In this document: piece after piece, positions 55,095 to 64,000 of the stretch
Layout: each line of letters begins with the position of its first letter
Numbering within the stretch: the first letter of the stretch is position 1
Program-made: the position numbers and the translations under genes
Assembly: GCF_000987765.1 (NCBI RefSeq)
Contig: NZ_LAHP01000012.1
Span: 46,297 to 110,296, forward strand
From: Arsukibacterium sp. MJ3
GTDB lineage: Bacteria > Pseudomonadota > Gammaproteobacteria > Enterobacterales > Alteromonadaceae
Direction of reading: 5' to 3'
Length of the DNA stretch: 64,000 nt
The notes under the pieces: model-generated
What the model was told of the DNA's origin: nothing
The model's database searches: none
What the model saw: only the letters and a program-made list of their open reading frames with translations

Positions 55095-57857
55095 TTAGTA
55101 GCGATGACGAACGTAATTCACTACCTCCTGGTATCTTTCCTGCATTAAGCGGACATACTCGTTAATTACCGGCCAATCGCTATTCTCAGCGGCTTGTTCT
55201 AGTTTTAACGCTTTAGCTGATAAACTCACCGCACCCACGCTTTTGGCTACCGACTTAAACTGATGGGCAATAGCACGAACGCCGCTGCGATTTTGCGCCT
55301 GAGCCTCGGTGGTAAGTTCGGTCAGTAATTCTTTAGCATGTTTCACAAAGTAGTTCAGGTACTCTTCATGTTTAGCCGGATCATTGCCAAGGAAATTAGC
55401 AATGGTTGTGAAACAAATGGGCGATGGTTGCGGTGTCGGCTCGATAGTATTAGCACTGTGAGCAACGGTTTTTTCCTGAACATTCGGTAACCAGCGATTG
55501 AGCATGGTGGCTAGTGTTTCAAGCTCTAAAGGCTTAGTGATGTAACCGTCCATGCCAATACTGATACACTTTTGTTCTTCACCTTTTAACGCATTAGCGG
55601 TTACCGCAACAATGCGACTAAAGTTAATATCATCCTGGCGGTGCAGGCTTTCTTTGCGGATTGCTATCGCCAAATCATAGCCACTCATATTGGGCATATG
55701 TAAATCTGTCAACACCAGAGGATAATGATAGCGATGCCACATTTCCAGTGCGATAGCACCATCATCGGCCACTTCAACGGCATAGCCCAAGGCATTAAGC
55801 TGATCAACAATAACCCGTTGGTTCATCATATTGTCTTCTGCCAACAGGATCAGCTGACGATTAAGCCGTGCGGTATCAATATCAGGTGCACCTTTGCTCA
55901 GGTTAAGATTAGAGGTTTGCTGGCGTTTAGGTTTGTCTTTACGTTTTGCGGCAACCAAAATGGCATCATACAGGTGGCTACGGCAAATGGGTGAGCTATG
56001 CAGGTAATAGGTGTGTTCATTGCTGTGCTCTGAAAGCTCAACCTGGTTGGTGATCACCACAAACTGCACCCGTTCAAGTTGAGGTACCTGCTGCAAGGTT
56101 TTAATTTGTTCCGTTGATATTTGCTCATAGGTGGAGTCTAGTACCCATACCACTGCTTGTTTTGGTGGTAAACGTTTTTGCTGCGCTGCGCGTTGATACA
56201 GCGCTTCAATGCTGTTTACAACGTCAAGCTCGGCATTGGTATGGCGGAAATAATTTGTCAGATGCTCCTGATTTTCGCTGTCCATGGTAAACAAACAGAT
56301 ATGAATATCCCGCAGTAACTCGGTACTGACATAGTCTATTTCTTCAGAGCGGCGCATCGGGATCCGAACTTTAAACTCGGTACCTTTTCCAACTTCACTT
56401 TGCACATCGATATCACCGTACATTAGTGACGTCAGGCGCTGACAAATAGATAAACCGAGACCGGTACCACCAAACTTGCGGGTAATTGAGCCTTCAGCCT
56501 GGTTAAATGGATGAAATACATAGTTTATTTGACGCTGGGTCATACCGCGGCCGTTATCAATAACGCTAAACTGAATTTGACTGAACTCCATGTTCTCTTC
56601 TAATAAGTCAGCGCGTACTACCACAACCCCTGTTTTCGTAGGCGTGGTTTCAGTAAACTTAATCGCATTACCCGCCAAATTATAAAGAATTTGGCGCAGC
56701 CTGATAGGATCGCCATACAAGCCATCAGGAATTTTCGGGTCAATATACAGCTTTAAATCAATTTGGCGCTGATACGCTACGGATACCAGAATTCGGCCAA
56801 CCGCCTCAATAATATCGACCAGCGATACCGGTATGTTTTCCAGCTCCATCTTACCAGCTTCAATTTTTGAAAAATCAAGAATGTCGTCCAAGATGCGTAA
56901 CAGTGAAAATGACGACTCCCTAATGGTGTCAGTCATGCGAAATTGTGAGGTTGATAGTTGGGTTTTACGCAGTAAATCGATAGTGCCGATAATACCATTC
57001 ATGGGGGTGCGAATTTCGTGGCTCATGGTGGCTAAAAAAGTCGATTTTGCTTCATTAGCTCGTTCAGCAGCCAGCTTGGCGGTTTCCAGCGCGTCAGTTC
57101 GCTCTTTTATTCTGGTGTCAACTTCTTGTTTTAATTGCGCTATGTTAGTTTCGGATGTTTTCAGTGCCTGCTGGCCCTGTTCGATACGGCGGAACAGTTG
57201 GTTAATATAGCTACCCAGCACGCCAAAGCTGTCATGGGCATGGCTTTCGACACTACCGTCAAATAGGCCTTTATCCAGAGCCGTTTTGGTGTTGCTAACA
57301 AGTGGCAGCAGTTTATGACTGAAAAAAACTGAAATGGCATAGGCGAAACTTAAACTTAGCACGGCGGCGACGAGGGCACTTATGACTAAAGCCAACACCA
57401 GGGGTAGCTGGCTTGGTGGCGCAATATAATGAACGTTAACAAGTAACGTGTTCAGTTCACTATTAATTATCCGGCTAACAACCAACATATTACCTTGGCG
57501 CCGGTCCTGATTAATGAGCTCAGGTTGTGGTACAAAATCCGCAAGATTAACCGTATTCGCAACCAATTCCATTTGTTGGTTTGCCTGACGATACAAATAT
57601 AACGCCCGGTTGCTATCAGCATTGCGTGCTTGCAGCAACAATTGTTCAGCATCGGTAATATTATTATTTTGCAGCACAGCACCAAGGGCACTAGCTAAGA
57701 TAGTGGTTTCAGCACTGAGGCGGGCTAATTGATTTTCTTCTTGATTTTGTTCTGGCAGGGTAAATAGGGTAAATAGGGCGGCTTGCAGCAACAAAAGCAG
57801 CAAAGCCATTAAACCCAGCCGGCGAAATAAAGGTTTTGTGTAGGCGTTTTTTTCCAT
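55095..57857 (-). CDS. hybrid sensor histidine kinase with receiver and Hpt domains
   Basis: A 920-residue inner-membrane kinase. Two transmembrane helices (about 12-33 and 151-178) enclose a periplasmic sensor domain of about 115 residues; then a HAMP-like segment (about 179-230), a coiled coil, HisKA with H280 (MSHEIRTPMNG), an ATPase domain (NLAGNAIKFTE, DNGRGM, GGTGLGLSI), a degenerate receiver (about 500-640), a canonical receiver (LAEDNMMNQRV, with Asp in LVLTDLHMPNMSG), and a C-terminal Hpt (AIAHQFKSVAKSVGA). This is the BarA/ArcB-type multi-step relay. The domain order recalls BarA, but the sequence is not close enough for me to name it. The cognate regulator is not obvious; the HD-GYP regulator nearby is a possibility. 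Confidence 0.9.
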   Translation of the reverse strand: MEKNAYTKPLFRRLGLMALLLLLLQAALFTLFTLPEQNQEENQLARLSAETTILASALGAVLQNNNITDAEQLLLQARNADSNRALYLYRQANQQMELVANTVNLADFVPQPELINQDRRQGNMLVVSRIINSELNTLLVNVHYIAPPSQLPLVLALVISALVAAVLSLSFAYAISVFFSHKLLPLVSNTKTALDKGLFDGSVESHAHDSFGVLGSYINQLFRRIEQGQQALKTSETNIAQLKQEVDTRIKERTDALETAKLAAERANEAKSTFLATMSHEIRTPMNGIIGTIDLLRKTQLSTSQFRMTDTIRESSFSLLRILDDILDFSKIEAGKMELENIPVSLVDIIEAVGRILVSVAYQRQIDLKLYIDPKIPDGLYGDPIRLRQILYNLAGNAIKFTETTPTKTGVVVVRADLLEENMEFSQIQFSVIDNGRGMTQRQINYVFHPFNQAEGSITRKFGGTGLGLSICQRLTSLMYGDIDVQSEVGKGTEFKVRIPMRRSEEIDYVSTELLRDIHICLFTMDSENQEHLTNYFRHTNAELDVVNSIEALYQRAAQQKRLPPKQAVVWVLDSTYEQISTEQIKTLQQVPQLERVQFVVITNQVELSEHSNEHTYYLHSSPICRSHLYDAILVAAKRKDKPKRQQTSNLNLSKGAPDIDTARLNRQLILLAEDNMMNQRVIVDQLNALGYAVEVADDGAIALEMWHRYHYPLVLTDLHMPNMSGYDLAIAIRKESLHRQDDINFSRIVAVTANALKGEEQKCISIGMDGYITKPLELETLATMLNRWLPNVQEKTVAHSANTIEPTPQPSPICFTTIANFLGNDPAKHEEYLNYFVKHAKELLTELTTEAQAQNRSGVRAIAHQFKSVAKSVGAVSLSAKALKLEQAAENSDWPVINEYVRLMQERYQEVVNYVRHRY

Positions 57858-58033
57858 CAGCTGTCCATTTTAATGCATTGCAGGCATGCTGGTTAACTAA
57901 ATCATGCCGGTTAACTAAATATAGTGTATCAAGTTTTTTAAGGTCGGCGCAGTGTTAATTTTCATTGTTGTAGAGGAAAACGGCAGTCATTGCTTAATCT
58001 ATAGTCGGTTGCTGAGCTTTTATAAAAAATCTG

Positions 58034-58062
58034 TTGACTTAGTTCGGCAAAATCCGTTTAAT
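58034..58062 (+). promoter_or_regulatory. tRNA-Phe promoter
   Basis: TTGACT (58034-58039), 17 bases, TTTAAT (58057-58062), near consensus, 12 bases before tRNA-Phe copy 1, with a GC-containing discriminator. Confidence 0.75.
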
Positions 58063-58074
58063 ACGACCCGCATT

Positions 58075-58150
58075 GCCCAGATAGCTCAGTCGGTAGAGCA
58101 GCGGATTGAAAATCCGCGTGTCGGTGGTTCGATTCCGCCTCTGGGCACCA
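58075..58150 (+). tRNA. tRNA-Phe (GAA), copy 1
   Basis: A 76-base tRNA with CCA encoded. GCCCAGA pairs with TCTGGGC, and the anticodon loop in GGATTGAAAATCC gives GAA. Identical to copy 2. Confidence 0.97.
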
Positions 58151-58213
58151 TTATTATGGTGTCTTGTAAATGTGATGCACAGCGCAGCACTGCATTACCA
58201 GCCCAACGTTTTT

Positions 58214-58289
58214 GCCCAGATAGCTCAGTCGGTAGAGCAGCGGATTGAAAATCCGCGTGTCGGTGGTTCGATTCCGCCTCTGGGCACCA
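58214..58289 (+). tRNA. tRNA-Phe (GAA), copy 2
   Basis: Identical to copy 1, 63 bases downstream, in the same transcript; a terminator follows. Confidence 0.97.
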
Positions 58290-58296
58290 TAACAGC

Positions 58297-58322
58297 AAAC
58301 CCTGGCTATAGCCGGGGTTTTT
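58297..58322 (+). terminator. terminator after tRNA-Phe
   Basis: AAACCCTGGC pairs with GCCGGGGTTT around TATA (two non-Watson-Crick pairs), followed by a T-run and TTGCTTTT. Confidence 0.75.
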
Positions 58323-58473
58323 GCTTTTACGCCGTTAGCGAAAATTTCGCTTTGATTCGACATAAATTCCGGTTAGTTGAAATAGGCAACAATGGCTATC
58401 TTTGATAAGCTGCTGTGCGAATTTTATATTTTAAAACCAGTTATAAGAATAATAATTACGGAGTTTATTTATC

Positions 58474-60633
58474 ATGAAATATGCTATTACCGTGTTAGCT
58501 GCAGCCATCCTTAGTGCATGTGGTGGTGCTAAACAAGATGTTACAACTAGTCAGGATGTCACCGTGAGTACTACAAAACAACAACTTAGCTACCCGGCAA
58601 CCCGACAGGGTGCGGTAATAGATACCTATTTTGGTACCTCAGTTGCCGACCCTTATCGTTGGCTTGAAGATGATCGTAGCAGCGAAACCGAAGCTTGGGT
58701 CAAAGCTCAAAACGAGGTGACCTTTTCTTATTTGGACCAGATCCCATTTCGGGATGACGTTCGGGCTAAATTAGAAAAATCATGGAATTTTGAGCGGATA
58801 GGGGCGCCATTTACAGAAGGCGATTATCAGTATTTTTATAAAAACGATGGTTTACAAAATCAGTTTGTCTTGTATCGGCAAAAAGACGGTGCTGAGGCGG
58901 AAGTGTTTTTAGACCCCAATACCTTTAGTGAAGATGGCACAACATCGTTGGCTGATATCGAGTTTTCGGGTGACGGCACCTTGGCCGCCTATGCTATTTC
59001 TGAAGGTGGCAGTGACTGGCGTAAAATTATTATTATTAACGCTGTTACTAAAGAGCCACTAGAACCCACGTTAATCGACATAAAATTCAGTGGTATTTCC
59101 TGGGTGGGTAACGAAGGATTCTTTTATTCAAGCTATGACAAGCCTGAGGGCAGCGAATTGTCGGCAATGACCGATCAGCACAAATTGTATTACCATAAAC
59201 TGGGTACTGCTCAAAGCGAAGATAACGTGGTTTTTGGCGCAGATGAAGCTGAAAAACATCGTTATGTTGGTGCTTCAGTAACTGAAGATGATCGTTTCTT
59301 GTTAGTGTCAGCGGCTGTATCAACGTCGGGTAATAAATTATTTTTAAAAGACTTAACCAAAGAAAACAGCCAGTTTGTGACGATACTGGATCATACCAAC
59401 TCTGATACTGACTTAATTGACAATGAGGGTGACAAGCTGTTTCTGGTGACCAATTTAAATGCACCAAATCGTAGAGTGGTTGTTGCTTCCGCCGCCAAAC
59501 CGACGCCAGAGAACTGGCAAGAATTGATCCCGGAAACAGAGCATGTATTACGGATGAGCAAAGGTGCTGGCTATTTATTTGCTAACTACATTGTTGATGC
59601 CATTGCCAAAGTAAAGCAATACGATTATAGCGGCAAGCTGGTGCGTGATATCGCGTTGCCGGGTGTCGGCAGTGTGGGCGGTTTTAGCGGCAAAAAAGCA
59701 GATCAGCAGCTGTACTACTCTTTTGCTAATTACACCACACCATCCAGTATTTATGCCTTTGCACCGGCTAGCGGTGCATCGGATTTATATAACAGCCCAA
59801 AAATTGAATTTAATCCAGAGAATTTCACTTCAGAGCAAGTTTTTTATACCTCTAAAGATGGCACCAAAGTGCCGATGATCATCAGCTACAAAAAAGGCAT
59901 GGTGAAAGACGGTGCTAATCCAACCATTTTATATGGCTATGGCGGCTTTAATATAAGCCTGACCCCATCATTCAGTGTCGCTAACGCCGTTTGGATGGAA
60001 ATGGGCGGTATTTATGCAGTAGCAAACCTGCGTGGTGGTGGTGAATACGGTAAAGCCTGGCATACGGGGGGTGTTCAGCTGCAAAAGCAAAACGTGTTTG
60101 ACGATTTTATTGCGGCGGCAGAGTATTTGCAGCAACAAAAGTATACCGCTGCTGACAAACTGGCCATTCGCGGTGGTTCAAACGGGGGCTTACTAGTAGG
60201 GGCGGCCATGACACAGCGGCCAGAACTGTTTAAAGTGGCGTTGCCTGCGGTCGGTGTATTAGATATGTTGCGTTATCATACTTTTACCGCTGGTGCAGGC
60301 TGGGCATACGATTATGGTACTGCGGAGCAATCTGCTGAGATGTTTCAATATTTAAAAGAGTATTCGCCGCTGCATAATGTTACGTCGGGTATAACCTATC
60401 CGGCGACGATGATTACTACTGCTGATCATGATGATCGGGTGGTACCGGCACATTCGTTTAAATTTGCTGCCGAGCTGCAAGCTAAAGCAACAACCGTTAA
60501 TCCGCAGTTAATCCGGATTGATGTTAATGCCGGTCATGGCGCGGGTATGCCAGTGTCGATGGTGATTGATCAGGCGGCAGATATATTTAGTTTTACCCTG
60601 TATAACATGGGATATCAGCAATTACCTGAGTAA
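58474..60633 (+). CDS. prolyl oligopeptidase family lipoprotein (S9A)
   Basis: A 719-residue S9A peptidase with a lipoprotein signal ([18 protein letters not shown], Cys16 lipidated). A beta-propeller (about 40-430; [20 protein letters not shown]) is followed by the alpha/beta hydrolase domain with the catalytic Ser in [14 protein letters not shown], the catalytic Asp in [18 protein letters not shown] and the His in [24 protein letters not shown] is the conserved oxyanion region. It cleaves short proline-containing peptides in the periplasm or at the outer membrane. Single gene with its own terminator. Confidence 0.95.
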   Translation: MKYAITVLAAAILSACGGAKQDVTTSQDVTVSTTKQQLSYPATRQGAVIDTYFGTSVADPYRWLEDDRSSETEAWVKAQNEVTFSYLDQIPFRDDVRAKLEKSWNFERIGAPFTEGDYQYFYKNDGLQNQFVLYRQKDGAEAEVFLDPNTFSEDGTTSLADIEFSGDGTLAAYAISEGGSDWRKIIIINAVTKEPLEPTLIDIKFSGISWVGNEGFFYSSYDKPEGSELSAMTDQHKLYYHKLGTAQSEDNVVFGADEAEKHRYVGASVTEDDRFLLVSAAVSTSGNKLFLKDLTKENSQFVTILDHTNSDTDLIDNEGDKLFLVTNLNAPNRRVVVASAAKPTPENWQELIPETEHVLRMSKGAGYLFANYIVDAIAKVKQYDYSGKLVRDIALPGVGSVGGFSGKKADQQLYYSFANYTTPSSIYAFAPASGASDLYNSPKIEFNPENFTSEQVFYTSKDGTKVPMIISYKKGMVKDGANPTILYGYGGFNISLTPSFSVANAVWMEMGGIYAVANLRGGGEYGKAWHTGGVQLQKQNVFDDFIAAAEYLQQQKYTAADKLAIRGGSNGGLLVGAAMTQRPELFKVALPAVGVLDMLRYHTFTAGAGWAYDYGTAEQSAEMFQYLKEYSPLHNVTSGITYPATMITTADHDDRVVPAHSFKFAAELQAKATTVNPQLIRIDVNAGHGAGMPVSMVIDQAADIFSFTLYNMGYQQLPE

Positions 60634-60670
60634 TATTGCTGCAATAGCTGAGTAAGGTTACTGTACAAAA

Positions 60671-60696
60671 AACGGCGCTGTTGCGCCGTTTTCTTT
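60671..60696 (+). terminator. terminator after the prolyl oligopeptidase gene
   Basis: AACGGCGC pairs perfectly with GCGCCGTT around TGTT (60671-60690), followed by TTCTTT. Confidence 0.8.
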
Positions 60697-60773
60697 CACG
60701 GGAATAGTGTTGCGGGTAGCGGATAAAACCTGGATAAAAGCTGCAATAAACCTAAAGTATCAGTTAAACTTGT

Positions 60774-60817
60774 AAAACGATAAGGCGCGTATTACAGTGC
60801 GTGCCGTTTTATTTTTT
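60774..60817 (+). terminator. terminator-like hairpin in the deoB leader
   Basis: GGCGCG (60784-60789) pairs with CGTGCC (60800-60805), extended across a bulge by AAAAC (60774-60778) and GTTTT (60806-60810), and followed by ATTTTTT. It lies about 80 bases before the deoB start and about 80 bases after a complete terminator for the upstream gene, so it may be an attenuator in the deo leader or the end of a small RNA. Confidence 0.45.
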
Positions 60818-60894
60818 CCGGCTTTGGGCGGTGGTGCTAATTAGTGCTGATGCTTAGGTTCGACGAGCGCATTTTTGCAGTGGGAGCCAACATT

Positions 60895-62103
60895 ATGGTA
60901 AAAGCAGTGATCCTGGTTATGGACAGTTTTGGCATTGGCAGTACGCCCGATGCAGACCATTTTGGTGATGTCGGCGCCAATACCTTTGGCAGTATTGCCC
61001 GGGAATTTGTGAAACACAAAGGCCGGCAACTGGCGTTGCCCAATTTGGCGAGGTTAGGGCTGGTTAAAGCGGCTACCGCTGCCGCAGGTGTTGCCCCTTC
61101 TGTTGCAGATAGTGCTGAACCTTTTGGTGCTTATGGCTATGCCCGTGAGTTAAGCAGTGGTAAAGATACCCCGAGTGGTCATTGGGAAATGGCAGGCGTG
61201 CCGGTATTGTTTGACTGGGGATATTTTCAACAAAAAACCAACAGTTTTCCAGAGGGGTTAATTAACGAGCTATGCCGGCGCACTCGTATTAGCGGCATTT
61301 TAGGCAATTGTCATGCCTCGGGTACCGATATTCTGGTGAAACTCGGTGATGAACATATTAAAACCGGTAAGCCTATTTGCTATACCTCGGCTGATAGTGT
61401 GTTTCAGGTAGCGGCCCATGAGCAGCACTTTGGCCTGGAAAAGTTACTGAGTTTTTGTCAGGTTGCCCGCGAGTTACTCGATGAATATAACATTGGCCGG
61501 GTAATAGCACGGCCTTTTTTAGGCGACAGTCCAGAGAATTACGCTCGCACCGGTAATCGCCGCGATTACTCGGTATTACCGCCGGCACCGACCGTATTAG
61601 ATAAGCTTACCCAAGCGGGCGGCAGTGTGATCAGTATCGGCAAAATTGCTGATATTTATGCGCATCAGGGCATTACTGAAAATATAAAAGCCACCGGGTT
61701 GCCAGCACTGATTGATACCACGCTGGCGCAAATGGCGAAGCAGCCCGCACGCAGTTTGGTATTTACCAATTTGGTTGATTTTGATCAGAATTTTGGTCAT
61801 CGTCGCGATGCTATTGGTTATGGTGAAGCGCTGGAATACTTTGATAGCCGCTTACCGGAAATTATCGATGCCTGTAGCGATGATACCTTACTGTTATTAA
61901 CTGCCGATCATGGCTGTGACCCAACCTGGCCAGGCACTGAGCACACCCGGGAATATATTCCGGTGTTGGCTTATCAACCTGGCTTGGCCAGTACCAATTT
62001 AGGCGAGCGCATGAGCTTTGCTGATATTGGTCAAACGCTGGCTGATTATTTTAAGCTGGACGCCATGGCGCACGGCGACTCCTTTATTGCTAAATTACAT
62101 TAA
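60895..62103 (+). CDS. deoB: phosphopentomutase
   Basis: A 402-residue DeoB from the ATG at 60895 (GGGAG upstream); the open frame extends to 60844 without a ribosome site. Family motifs: [16 protein letters not shown] (metal Asp), [27 protein letters not shown], and [20 protein letters not shown] (metal ligands). It converts ribose- or deoxyribose-1-phosphate to the 5-phosphate. deoD follows after nine bases. Confidence 0.97.
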   Translation: MVKAVILVMDSFGIGSTPDADHFGDVGANTFGSIAREFVKHKGRQLALPNLARLGLVKAATAAAGVAPSVADSAEPFGAYGYARELSSGKDTPSGHWEMAGVPVLFDWGYFQQKTNSFPEGLINELCRRTRISGILGNCHASGTDILVKLGDEHIKTGKPICYTSADSVFQVAAHEQHFGLEKLLSFCQVARELLDEYNIGRVIARPFLGDSPENYARTGNRRDYSVLPPAPTVLDKLTQAGGSVISIGKIADIYAHQGITENIKATGLPALIDTTLAQMAKQPARSLVFTNLVDFDQNFGHRRDAIGYGEALEYFDSRLPEIIDACSDDTLLLLTADHGCDPTWPGTEHTREYIPVLAYQPGLASTNLGERMSFADIGQTLADYFKLDAMAHGDSFIAKLH

Positions 62104-62112
62104 GAGAGATTT

Positions 62113-62814
62113 ATGGCTACTCCTCACATTAACGCCGCTGACCATGCCTTTGCCCAAACAGTGCTGATGCCCGGTGATCCGCTGCGTGCCAAGCATATTG
62201 CTGAGACATTTTTAACGGATGCAATATGCGTAAATACGGTACGTAATATGTTTGGTTACACCGGCACTTATCAGGGCAAGCCAGTAAGCGTGCTGGGCTC
62301 TGGCATGGGTGTACCATCAATGTCATTGTATGCAACCGAGCTGGCAAAATTTTATGGTGTTAAAAATATCATTCGTATTGGCTCTTGTGGTGCGTTGCCA
62401 CTAAGCGTAAAAGTGCGTGATGTGGTTATTGCTATGGGCGCCAGTACTGACTCAAGCGTTAATCGTAACCGCTTAGCCGGTATGGATTTTGCCGCTATTG
62501 CCAACTATGACTTACTTGAAAAAGCGGTGCATGCTGCCCGCGCTAAACAGATTAATGTCAAAGTGGGCAATGTGTTCACCTCTGATTTATTCTATAACCC
62601 GAATGAAACCCTATTTGATACGCTGGAAAAATACGGCGTGTTAGCGGTGGAAATGGAAGCTGCAGGTTTATACGGTGTTGCCGCCGAATATGGTATTAAC
62701 GCTTTGGCTATTTTAACGGTAAGCGATCATATTCGAACCGGTGAAGCGTTGGACGCTGAGCTACGTCAGACCAGTTTTAACGAAATGGTTGAAATTGCCT
62801 TATCCATAATTTAA
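62113..62814 (+). CDS. deoD: purine nucleoside phosphorylase, DeoD type
   Basis: A 233-residue Deo[27 protein letters not shown] at the start (in parts), [28 protein letters not shown], the [12 protein letters not shown] substrate motif, and [13 protein letters not shown] with the catalytic Asp. It splits purine (deoxy)nucleosides into base and sugar-1-phosphate, the latter used by DeoB. Operon deoB-deoD-gpt-deaminase. Confidence 0.97.
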   Translation: MATPHINAADHAFAQTVLMPGDPLRAKHIAETFLTDAICVNTVRNMFGYTGTYQGKPVSVLGSGMGVPSMSLYATELAKFYGVKNIIRIGSCGALPLSVKVRDVVIAMGASTDSSVNRNRLAGMDFAAIANYDLLEKAVHAARAKQINVKVGNVFTSDLFYNPNETLFDTLEKYGVLAVEMEAAGLYGVAAEYGINALAILTVSDHIRTGEALDAELRQTSFNEMVEIALSII

Positions 62815-62830
62815 AACGGCCGGGAAAATT

Positions 62831-63301
62831 ATGTCACTGACTACTAATAAAATGTTTTATGTTTCCTGGGAGGCGTTTCATCGCGCCAGTAAAGAGCTGG
62901 CCCAGCAGTTACTGGGCCGGGAATTCAGCGGCATTGTGGCGGTTAGCCGCGGTGGTTTAGTGCCTGCGGCTATTTTGGCCCGCGAGCTGAATATTCGTGT
63001 AGTTGACAGTATTTGTGTCGCCAGTTACCAGCACGACCAGCAAGGCAGCTTACGTATTTTAAAAGATGCCACACTAACCGATAATGATAAATTACTGATT
63101 GTTGACGATTTAGTCGATACCGGCGAAACCGCCCGCGCGCTGCGGGAACACTTTCCACAGGCGTGCTTTGTTACCGTTTATGCCAAACCGCAGGGTAAGC
63201 CGTTAGTTGATCATTATGTTACCGACATTGAGCAGGACACCTGGATCCAGCTGCCCTGGGATATGGAGCTGGCCTACAGTAAGCCGCTGGCGGAGCATTA
63301 A
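62831..63301 (+). CDS. gpt: xanthine-guanine phosphoribosyltransferase
   Basis: A 156-residue phosphoribosyltransferase close to E. coli Gpt in length and sequence: FYVSWEAFHRASKELAQQL, VAVSRGGLVPAAILAREL, and the PRPP motif LLIVDDLVDTGETARAL. It salvages guanine, xanthine and hypoxanthine to nucleotides with PRPP. It follows deoD by 16 bases; the deaminase gene begins four bases after its stop. Confidence 0.94.
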   Translation: MSLTTNKMFYVSWEAFHRASKELAQQLLGREFSGIVAVSRGGLVPAAILARELNIRVVDSICVASYQHDQQGSLRILKDATLTDNDKLLIVDDLVDTGETARALREHFPQACFVTVYAKPQGKPLVDHYVTDIEQDTWIQLPWDMELAYSKPLAEH

Positions 63302-63305
63302 GCCA

Positions 63306-63875
63306 ATGAGTGCAGTACAGCAATTAACACTTAGTTTGCCAAAGTGGATTAATGACGTGGTCGACTGGCAAAAAGTGTATAACACTGACGATGAGAAAAT
63401 GGCGTTAGCGGTTGAGCTTTCAAAACAAAACGTGCTGCGTGGTACCGGCGGCCCCTTTGGCAGTGCTATTTTTGACTGCGTTAGCGGCAAACTGGTTAGT
63501 GTTGGGGTTAACCGGGTGGTACCCATGCATAACTCTACGGCGCATGGTGAGATGATGGCGATTATGCTTGCCGAGCAAAACGTGCAAAGTTTTAGTTTGT
63601 CTGCCGATGGTATCAAGCGCGAATTATTTACCTCCTGCGAGCCCTGCGCCATGTGTTTGGGTGGCACGCTATGGAGCGGCGTAAAACGCTTGGTGTGCGC
63701 CGCTACGGCAGACGATGCACGCGCAATCGGGTTTGATGAAGGCCCGGTTAACGCCAGCAGTTATCAATATTTAACCGATGCCGGCATCGAGGTGCTGCGT
63801 TTAGTGCAGCGCGATGCGGCCAACAAGGTGCTACAGCATTACGCTAATGGCGGCGGCGAAATTTATAACGGCTAG
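63306..63875 (+). CDS. guanine deaminase-like nucleobase/nucleoside deaminase
   Basis: A 189-residue cytidine-deaminase-fold enzyme from the ATG at 63306 (GGAG upstream); the open frame begins at 63207 inside gpt. Zinc and catalytic residues are H80-G-E82 in NSTAHGEMMAI and C111-E-P-C114-A-M-C117. The usual HAE is HGE here. GGPFGSAIFD and the late GFDEGPVNA segment recall GuaD-type guanine deaminases, which turn guanine into xanthine. Its place after gpt fits purine salvage. Cytosine or tRNA-adenosine deaminase activity is less likely given the layout. Confidence 0.82.
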   Translation: MSAVQQLTLSLPKWINDVVDWQKVYNTDDEKMALAVELSKQNVLRGTGGPFGSAIFDCVSGKLVSVGVNRVVPMHNSTAHGEMMAIMLAEQNVQSFSLSADGIKRELFTSCEPCAMCLGGTLWSGVKRLVCAATADDARAIGFDEGPVNASSYQYLTDAGIEVLRLVQRDAANKVLQHYANGGGEIYNG

Positions 63876-63898
63876 TGCCGATACCTGAAATAGAATAG

Positions 63899-64000
63899 CT
63901 GTTGCAGCTGCTGGCATTATTTGGTGGCTGGCCGGGGGCTTTGCTGGCGCAGCAGTACCTGCGGCATAAATCAAATAAAAAGCCTTTTCTATGGGTGTTT
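63899..64000 (+). CDS. DUF1294-family membrane protein fragment, cut by the window edge
   Basis: The frame from 63899 to the window end reads LLQLLALFGGWPGALLAQQ and continues YLRHKSNKKPFLWVF, the signature of the C-terminal part of DUF1294 proteins (small integral membrane proteins of unknown function). A stop codon TAG lies immediately upstream (63896-63898), no ATG or GTG is available, and the normal N-terminal helix and Trp-rich loop are missing. The first possible start is a TTG at 63902 without a ribosome site. Either a truncated, decayed gene or an unusually short form. Confidence 0.55.
   Translation, partial: MLQLLALFGGWPGALLAQQYLRHKSNKKPFLWVF

Overview
The window is about 64 kb of chromosome from a gammaproteobacterium, most likely in the Rheinheimera / Alishewanella / Arsukibacterium neighbourhood of the Alteromonadales. 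This placement is inferred from protein style and gene order (alaS-csrA-tRNA-Ser-tRNA-Arg, lolB-ispE-prs-rplY-pth-ychF diverging from hemA-prfA-prmC, pqiABC, a Na+-pumping oadGAB, aguAB, and a tRNA operon Met-Leu-Gln-Gln). No database comparison was possible. Genes are dense and the only stretch over 300 bases without a gene is 21221-21579.

Region 1-9580 is the accessory-looking part and the best candidate for an undescribed system. Ten tightly packed genes on one strand encode two TPR proteins, a small secreted protein, an ExbB/TolQ/MotA-type channel, two ExbD/TolR-type proteins, a TonB-like protein with an AgmX/PglI-type C-terminus, a secreted one-CxxCH protein, a lipoprotein with two CxxCH modules plus a LamG-like domain, and a Tat-exported protein. 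It resembles a proton-driven trans-envelope motor (Tol/Exb/Agl type) co-transcribed with exported haem-binding cargo. Only one of the two ExbD proteins keeps the protonatable Asp.

Region 9593-20769: a periplasmic solute-binding protein and ApbE on the minus strand; then metA and a methionine synthase split cleanly into two translationally coupled genes, behind a possible MetJ-controlled promoter; then a membrane protein, recX, alaS and csrA. The csrA leader carries a near-consensus CsrA site. Region 20882-21579 holds tRNA-Ser(GCU), two tRNA-Arg(ACG), and a 65-bp duplicate of the tRNA-Arg 3' end plus terminator. Region 21580-28344 is pqiABC running directly into oadGAB with overlapping or abutting genes.

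Region 28377-43407: anmK and a MepM-like endopeptidase (cell-wall recycling and growth), tyrS, acnA, an SDR protein, an MscS channel, an AEC transporter, a GIY-YIG protein, a DEAD-box helicase, a small parvulin, the aguB-aguA agmatine-to-putrescine pair, and a UbiF/UbiH-family hydroxylase. Region 43571-44039 is a four-tRNA operon with a strong promoter and a terminator.

Region 44209-55007 is the conserved translation / precursor block: ychF, pth, rplY, prs, ispE and lolB on the minus strand; hemA, prfA, prmC, an HD-GYP response regulator and kdsA on the plus strand. Region 55095-64000: a hybrid sensor kinase, two tRNA-Phe, a prolyl oligopeptidase lipoprotein, and a nucleoside-salvage run (deoB, deoD, gpt, a guanine-deaminase-like enzyme), ending in a fragment of a DUF1294 gene.
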